48,544 nt of DNA, taken from Marivita sp965656765 (GTDB taxonomy: Bacteria; Pseudomonadota; Alphaproteobacteria; Rhodobacterales; Rhodobacteraceae). Below, in pieces: positions 44,902 to 48,544 of the stretch. Numbering within the stretch: the first letter of the stretch is position 1; each line of letters opens with the position of its first letter. Location of the stretch: contig NZ_CBFHLV010000018.1 in NCBI RefSeq assembly GCF_965656765.1, positions 1 to 48,544 on the forward strand, read 5' to 3'. The notes under the pieces are model-generated. The model was not told the origin of the DNA. It worked only from the letters and a program-made list of their open reading frames with translations, and did no database searches. The position numbers and the translations under genes were made by a program.

Positions 44902-44904
44902 TCT

Positions 44905-46125
44905 ATGTCAGGACTTCATAGTCGCCGTGTCCGGGCCGCCCTTGCGCAGATGGGCGATGTTGACCCGGCCATTGCCGCGCTGGCGCTGTGGTGCACCCAC
45001 CGCGACCATGACGGGCAGACAGAAACCACCGGCGATACAATACTTTACGGCCCGTCCTTCACAGATCTGTCTATCCCGGAACAGGTCGGACTGACAGCGC
45101 ATCACGTGATGCACGTGGCTCTACGGCACAGTGCACGACAGGCCGAGATGGCCAGCCGCCTGGGGCGTCAGTTCAAACCCAAGCTGTACGCATTGGCCGC
45201 CGACGCGATCATAAACGAAGCCTTGATTGCTGGGGGACATGCCCTGCCACGCCCTACGGTTCGCGCGAAAGAGGTGATCGAGCTGTTGCCGGGCCTCGAT
45301 ACAATCGCCCCGAATATTCTTGCCGATTGGGACACTGACCGCCTTTATCACGCTTTGGCGGCACCGCTTGAGGGTGATCCGTCCCAGACCAATCCCAGCA
45401 TCGATGACTATATGATGAAACGCCGCTTTGCCCCGGATTTGAGCAGCAGAGGTCAGTTCGAAACCCAAAGCGACATTTGGTCCAACCGCGTCGATCAAGC
45501 TTTGGACTTGGGGCGTTCGGCAGGCGTCGGCATCGGCCCGGCGCTGATCCGCTTTGGCGATCTGCCGCATGCAACTATCCCGTGGGAACAACGCCTGCGC
45601 CGGTTAATGGCAAAAGCGGTCAGCGATGTACTGCGCCTGTCACACAAACGCCCCGCCTCCCGCTGGATCGCGCAAGAGGCACAAGCACAGATCACCGACT
45701 CAACTGCACCCGCATTTCAACCCGGCCTTGCCCGGGATTTGCAACGCCCGCGTATTGTCATTGCCGTAGACACCTCGAGTTCGGTCACGGACACCCAGCT
45801 TGAATTGTTTGCCGCCGAAGCAATGGGCATCCAACGGCGCAGCGGGGCCGAATGTCATCTATTCGGGTTTGACACTGACATCCACAGCCAGACACGGCTC
45901 GACAGCTTGGAGAGTTTGAAGCAGTTGGACATGCGGCGTGGTGGCGGCACTGATCTAGCACCTGTCTTTGCGACCGGACGACGGCTTGACCCGTCGGTGT
46001 TGATCATCCTGACGGACCTTGATGCGCCACTGCCGCCCATACCCCGCTACGATGTGATCTGGGCCGTCCCGTCCCCTGTTCGGCAGGCTCCGTCCTTTGG
46101 GACGTTGCTTGTGATGGACCGCTAA
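44905..46125 (+). CDS. DUF2201/VWA-like protein, MoxR partner
   Basis: 406 residues. N-terminal DUF2201 metallopeptidase-like domain (1-250) and C-terminal VWA-like domain with a MIDAS DxSxS at Asp289-Thr-Ser-Ser-Ser293 (IVIAVDTSSSVTD) and HLFGFDTDIHSQ, GGGTDLAPVF and LIILTDLDAP blocks. In the peptidase-like segment the sequence is AHHVMHVALRH (65-75), that is HHxxH (66-70) instead of HExxH, so the catalytic Glu looks to be His. It may thus have lost proteolysis and act as a binding protein for MoxR. Last gene of the trio. Confidence 0.9.
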   Translation: MSGLHSRRVRAALAQMGDVDPAIAALALWCTHRDHDGQTETTGDTILYGPSFTDLSIPEQVGLTAHHVMHVALRHSARQAEMASRLGRQFKPKLYALAADAIINEALIAGGHALPRPTVRAKEVIELLPGLDTIAPNILADWDTDRLYHALAAPLEGDPSQTNPSIDDYMMKRRFAPDLSSRGQFETQSDIWSNRVDQALDLGRSAGVGIGPALIRFGDLPHATIPWEQRLRRLMAKAVSDVLRLSHKRPASRWIAQEAQAQITDSTAPAFQPGLARDLQRPRIVIAVDTSSSVTDTQLELFAAEAMGIQRRSGAECHLFGFDTDIHSQTRLDSLESLKQLDMRRGGGTDLAPVFATGRRLDPSVLIILTDLDAPLPPIPRYDVIWAVPSPVRQAPSFGTLLVMDR

Positions 46126-46211
46126 TCACGTCCCATCGCCGCAATTCCTTTGCCGTAGCGCCATTCAAAGCATAGCATTCGTGCATTCCACCCTGCCAAA
46201 GGAATGCGCTC

Positions 46212-46532
46212 ATGACTCTGCACAGACACCTTCTTCGGGCCAGCCTGCTGGTCCCGCTCCTCGCGCCACCACTGGCCGCACAGGATGGCAACGTAAAAAT
46301 GGGACAGCAGATCGCCGCCGAATATTGCTCGGCCTGTCACGCCATCGATCCGGGTGGTGCCTTCAAGCAAGACCCACCTAGCTTTGCTGCAATCGCCGTC
46401 TACCGGTCCCCCGAGCAAATCCGGCAACGCATCGTGACGCCGATTCATGCCGATATGCCGCGTTATTCCGAGTATATGATCGGCGGAAACATCGACGACA
46501 TGGTCGCGTATATCGCGTCCTTGGAGGAGTAA
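46212..46532 (+). CDS. Small c-type cytochrome
   Basis: 106 residues with a signal peptide (LLRASLLVPLLAPPLAAQ, cleavage about 23). One haem-binding site Cys39-Ser-Ala-Cys42-His43; Met82 (ADMPRY) is the likely sixth ligand. Class I cytochrome c for periplasmic electron transfer; the partner cannot be inferred. ATG 46212 is in the context AATGCGCTC ATGACT with a weak ribosome-binding site. Last clearly host-type gene before the tRNA fragment. Confidence 0.93.
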   Translation: MTLHRHLLRASLLVPLLAPPLAAQDGNVKMGQQIAAEYCSACHAIDPGGAFKQDPPSFAAIAVYRSPEQIRQRIVTPIHADMPRYSEYMIGGNIDDMVAYIASLEE

Positions 46533-46618
46533 TCGCTGCCACCGGTCGCGTGCTGCAGCCGACGCACCGCGGCCGCTGTTTCCGGACGAATGGAATGGTT
46601 ATCTGGTAAAAGGTTAGG

Positions 46619-46678
46619 TGGTGCCCAAGGCGAGACTCGAACTCGCACGCCCGTGAAGGCGGGGGATTTTGAATCCCC
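46619..46678 (-). tRNA. 3' half of tRNA-Leu(CAA); probable integration (att) site
   Basis: Read on the minus strand: anticodon stem-loop GGGGA-TTCAAAA-TCCCC with anticodon CAA, a variable arm CGCC/GGCG, T arm GCGAG-TTCGAGT-CTCGC, acceptor strand CTTGGGC, discriminator A and encoded CCA (46619-46621). The expected 5' acceptor GCCCAAG and D arm are missing: to the right of 46678 the sequence is unrelated (GCTT, then AT-rich DNA). So this is not a working gene but the 3' fragment left when a tyrosine-integrase element enters a tRNA gene. The complete tRNA is expected at the island's far end, outside the window. Confidence 0.85.
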
Positions 46679-47299
46679 AAGCACGATTTTTCGCCGAAAC
46701 GAAGAACAACTGAAAAATAAGGGAAAATATATTATTTACAATTATTTAGCTCATCGTCTTCGCCCTGCCTCACTCCGCAAAAGCAAGTATGCTTGAACCA
46801 AATCTTGCGACCAAAAACACAAAATACGCACAAAACCATCTTCACCTCAGACCAATGAGCCAAGTCAAGTTGTGAAGATGACGAATGTGGAAACATCGCA
46901 ACGCTTGCACCTACCGAACCAGCACAGTTTGCAGACACGGGGATGAACAACCAGCATCCCGCGCAACCAAACCCGTTCAAAGTGCAGACGCAAAAAAACC
47001 ACGCAGCTAATCGCGCCGCACAAAAATCAACAGCGACCGCCAATCATACATCCGAGCTGATGCTTTTGTTCGCGCCTGCGGACACACCGACTATGCAAAC
47101 CAGCAGGCAAGATGAAATCTATCAGATGAAGAAACAGGTTTGGTTCAAAATCAGCAGCTTTGCAGGCAAATATTTTTCAAAATACCCCCTCATCTTGGAG
47201 CCATCATCACCAGACAATTTTCAAAATTCTACCATCTCGTCGCATTGCTTTTACAAAAGCCAAGCATAGCTACCCTCCAACCAAAATTGCGAGGGAACT
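46679..47299. other. AT-rich island DNA with no supported gene
   Basis: 621 bases, clearly richer in A and T than the chromosome to the left. Two frames, 103 codons minus (46732-47043) and 108 codons plus (46943-47269), lack ribosome-binding sites, have odd composition (Cys-rich or Asn/Gln-rich) and resemble no family. I see no integrase gene; if the island has one it lies to the right. Confidence 0.6.
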
Positions 47300-48223
47300 A
47301 TGACGAAATGGGAAAGCACCTTTGAGCAGTATCAAGACACACCAGATGCAGAATCCATTCAACATCTGATGAAGTACTTTGCACGGAATCTTTCCAATAG
47401 AGTGCGATGCATATTTTTTTCAGACGCGCTGGGAGTGAAGTATGTGACAGCACCAGCACTGAAACGCCAAGTGTGGAACGCCGTTCTTGGAGTAACAGAT
47501 GAAATTCAGGACATACCACAGTTTCGCCAAAAACTACTGACACAATCCAATCGCCAACTGCTGCAAGATGCATATGGCACTGTGCCAAATGGTTTTCGTT
47601 TAGCACTGAGGAAAACTGGCCCGTTTGCGCAAGATGCAGACTACTATGTTCGGTTGCACCAGCATCTAATCAACAATCCAGACGACCATCGCTTTCTGAA
47701 TGGTTACACGCAGATTGATGAGCGGCTGATTGATATCTTGCATACACTGCCTACACCACTGAACAGTTTTCGCTACGCACAGCATTTTTCAAGCCCAAGA
47801 GGTGTTCATCAGTTCAAAAATGCTTGGATTCTTTTGAACCATAGTGAGCACAAAGATCCCCGAATTTGGACGGATGCAGCCAAGCAGTTTGACCGAGGAT
47901 TTTCAGCCCAACGAATAATTCAGAACAAGTTCAACAAAGCGTGGTTTCCAGAACCTGTAGTGAGCCATCCTCACCTCAGACATATTGCAACAGTAGGTGA
48001 GCTAAAAAATGCTGCCAAACGGTTCAAGAACTGCCTGATGGATTACACAGGCAACGCACTGCGCAATGACCTACAGTTCTATGAATACCTGTGTGACCAA
48101 GACCCCTGTATCATCAGCATCAAGAACGATGCGCCCTATGGATACATCCAATGGGCGTTGTTGCAAAAGTCTGACGACGAAGGATTCACTTCGCGAATCC
48201 ATGGCGTTAGACGCGGTGCATGA
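47300..48223 (+). CDS. PcfJ-domain-like protein, C-terminus replaced by IS sequence
   Basis: 307 codons; start ATG 47300 with GAGGG 4 bases upstream. The region about 230-290 (TVGELKNAAKRFKNCLMDYT, then a conserved Tyr and PCIISIKNDAPYGYIQW) resembles the PcfJ domain found on plasmids, islands and phages; function in conjugation is unproven. The frame continues through the IS5 left end, so the last dozen residues (GFTSRIHGVRRGA) are IS-derived and the native C-terminus is lost. Codon use and base composition differ from the host genes. Family call moderate. Confidence 0.6.
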   Translation: MTKWESTFEQYQDTPDAESIQHLMKYFARNLSNRVRCIFFSDALGVKYVTAPALKRQVWNAVLGVTDEIQDIPQFRQKLLTQSNRQLLQDAYGTVPNGFRLALRKTGPFAQDADYYVRLHQHLINNPDDHRFLNGYTQIDERLIDILHTLPTPLNSFRYAQHFSSPRGVHQFKNAWILLNHSEHKDPRIWTDAAKQFDRGFSAQRIIQNKFNKAWFPEPVVSHPHLRHIATVGELKNAAKRFKNCLMDYTGNALRNDLQFYEYLCDQDPCIISIKNDAPYGYIQWALLQKSDDEGFTSRIHGVRRGA

Positions 48224-48544
48224 GCAAGCCATCTCCCGCCCGCTATTGCACGACGAACTGGTCCAGCTACAACGCGTCGCTCAGGAAGCGGGGGTCTCTG
48301 CTCATCTGGGTCGACAAGGACATGACCTGGCACGCGCCGCGTGACGGTCGACCCGGACGTCCGGCGGTGTTTTCCGATGCGGCCATACAGTTCTGCTTAT
48401 CGATCAAAGTCCTGTTCAAGTTGCCGTTGCGCCAGACCGCCGGAATGGTGGCCAGCCTGCTGCGACTGGCCGGCCTGGACTGGCCCGTGCCGGACTTTTC
48501 CACGCTGTGCCGCAGGCAAAAGACCTTGGCCGTCCAGGTCCCGT
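48182..48544 (+). mobile_element. IS5-family insertion sequence, left end (runs off the window)
   Basis: The IS probably begins near the inverted repeat GGATTC...GAATCC (48182-48187/48195-48200). It carries the transposase starting at 48220. The GC content rises sharply relative to the island DNA just before it. The exact terminal repeat and target duplication cannot be fixed without the right end. Confidence 0.75.
48220..48544 (+). CDS. IS5-family transposase, N-terminal part
   Basis: 108 codons from ATG 48220 to the window edge (MSKPSPARYCTTNWSSYNAS onward). Seen are LLIWVDKDMTWHAP, GRPGRPAVFSDAAIQFCLSI, FKLPLRQTAGMVASLLRLAG and DWPVPDFSTLCRRQ, a conserved N-terminal block of the IS5-type DDE transposases common in Rhodobacterales. 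The catalytic DDE residues lie further right. Overlaps the end of the interrupted gene by 4 bases in another frame. Confidence 0.9.
   Translation, partial: MSKPSPARYCTTNWSSYNASLRKRGSLLIWVDKDMTWHAPRDGRPGRPAVFSDAAIQFCLSIKVLFKLPLRQTAGMVASLLRLAGLDWPVPDFSTLCRRQKTLAVQVP

Noticed and set aside
46619..46705. Complete tRNA-Leu gene
   Set aside because: The 5' acceptor strand and D arm are absent; only the 3' half is present.
46732..47043. 103-codon minus-strand frame in the island
   Set aside because: Cys-rich, no ribosome-binding site, no family; not supported.
46943..47269. 108-codon plus-strand frame in the island
   Set aside because: Asn/Gln-rich with no ribosome-binding site or domain; could be real but I cannot support it.
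1..48544. CRISPR array, rRNA genes, prophage structural genes
   Set aside because: No regularly spaced direct repeats, no rRNA-like segments and no capsid, portal or tail proteins seen.

Overview
The window reads as the chromosome of a Rhodobacterales (Roseobacter-group) alphaproteobacterium. Supporting points are the gene order pyrH-frr-uppS-cdsA-dxr-rseP-bamA-skp-fabZ-lpxA-lpxI-lpxB with LpxI in place of LpxH, paired sarcosine/dimethylglycine-dehydrogenase-like FAD-GcvT proteins, a fused DppDF-type ATPase, and an intergenic hairpin of a type I recall from Rhodobacteraceae genomes. Nearly all of it is ordinary host chromosome, densely packed with many 1-8 base overlaps between neighbouring genes.

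Layout. 1-548: N-terminal part of a membrane protein running off the left edge, possibly an exosortase E. 647-4075 (minus): Atm1-type ABC exporter and a HerA/DUF853 ATPase. 4076-4534: gene-free, with two hairpins that may belong to small RNAs. 4535-5155: exported IalB-family protein. 5200-17384 (minus): envelope cluster covering UMP kinase, ribosome recycling, undecaprenyl-PP and CDP-DAG synthesis, the MEP pathway (dxr), site-2 protease, BamA, its chaperone Skp, FabZ and lipid A synthesis. A 52-codon membrane protein sits between rseP and bamA. 17515-18411: miaA. 18623-24847: four-gene peptide-type ABC importer with a Tat-exported binding protein. 24942-26004 (minus): orphan Flp-like pilin and a lytic transglycosylase. 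26214-26726: ssb. 26758-28415 (minus): aroB and aroK. 28548-32539: 49-residue membrane protein, large exported protein, xerD and a CorC/HlyC-type CBS protein. 32563-38159: two divergent FAD-GcvT demethylating-dehydrogenase paralogues plus a MobA-like nucleotidyltransferase. 38368-42994 (minus): LolD-like ATPase, FtsX-like permease, AttH/CrtC-like lipocalin and an FMN-binding protein in one overlapping operon. 43094-46125: membrane protein, MoxR ATPase and a DUF2201/VWA protein, another tight operon. 46212-46532: small cytochrome c.

At 46619-46678 lies the 3' half of a tRNA-Leu(CAA) gene on the minus strand with no 5' half. To its right the DNA becomes visibly more AT-rich, has no recognisable housekeeping gene, carries a PcfJ-like gene and ends in an IS5-family transposase that interrupts it. 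I read this as the left attachment site of a tRNA-integrated genomic island extending beyond the window, with a later IS insertion.

I did not see a clear-cut unknown multi-gene system. The best candidates for something undescribed are the membrane protein-MoxR-DUF2201/VWA operon, the candidate small RNAs at 4.1-4.35 kb, the island edge, and the small membrane proteins embedded in conserved operons.
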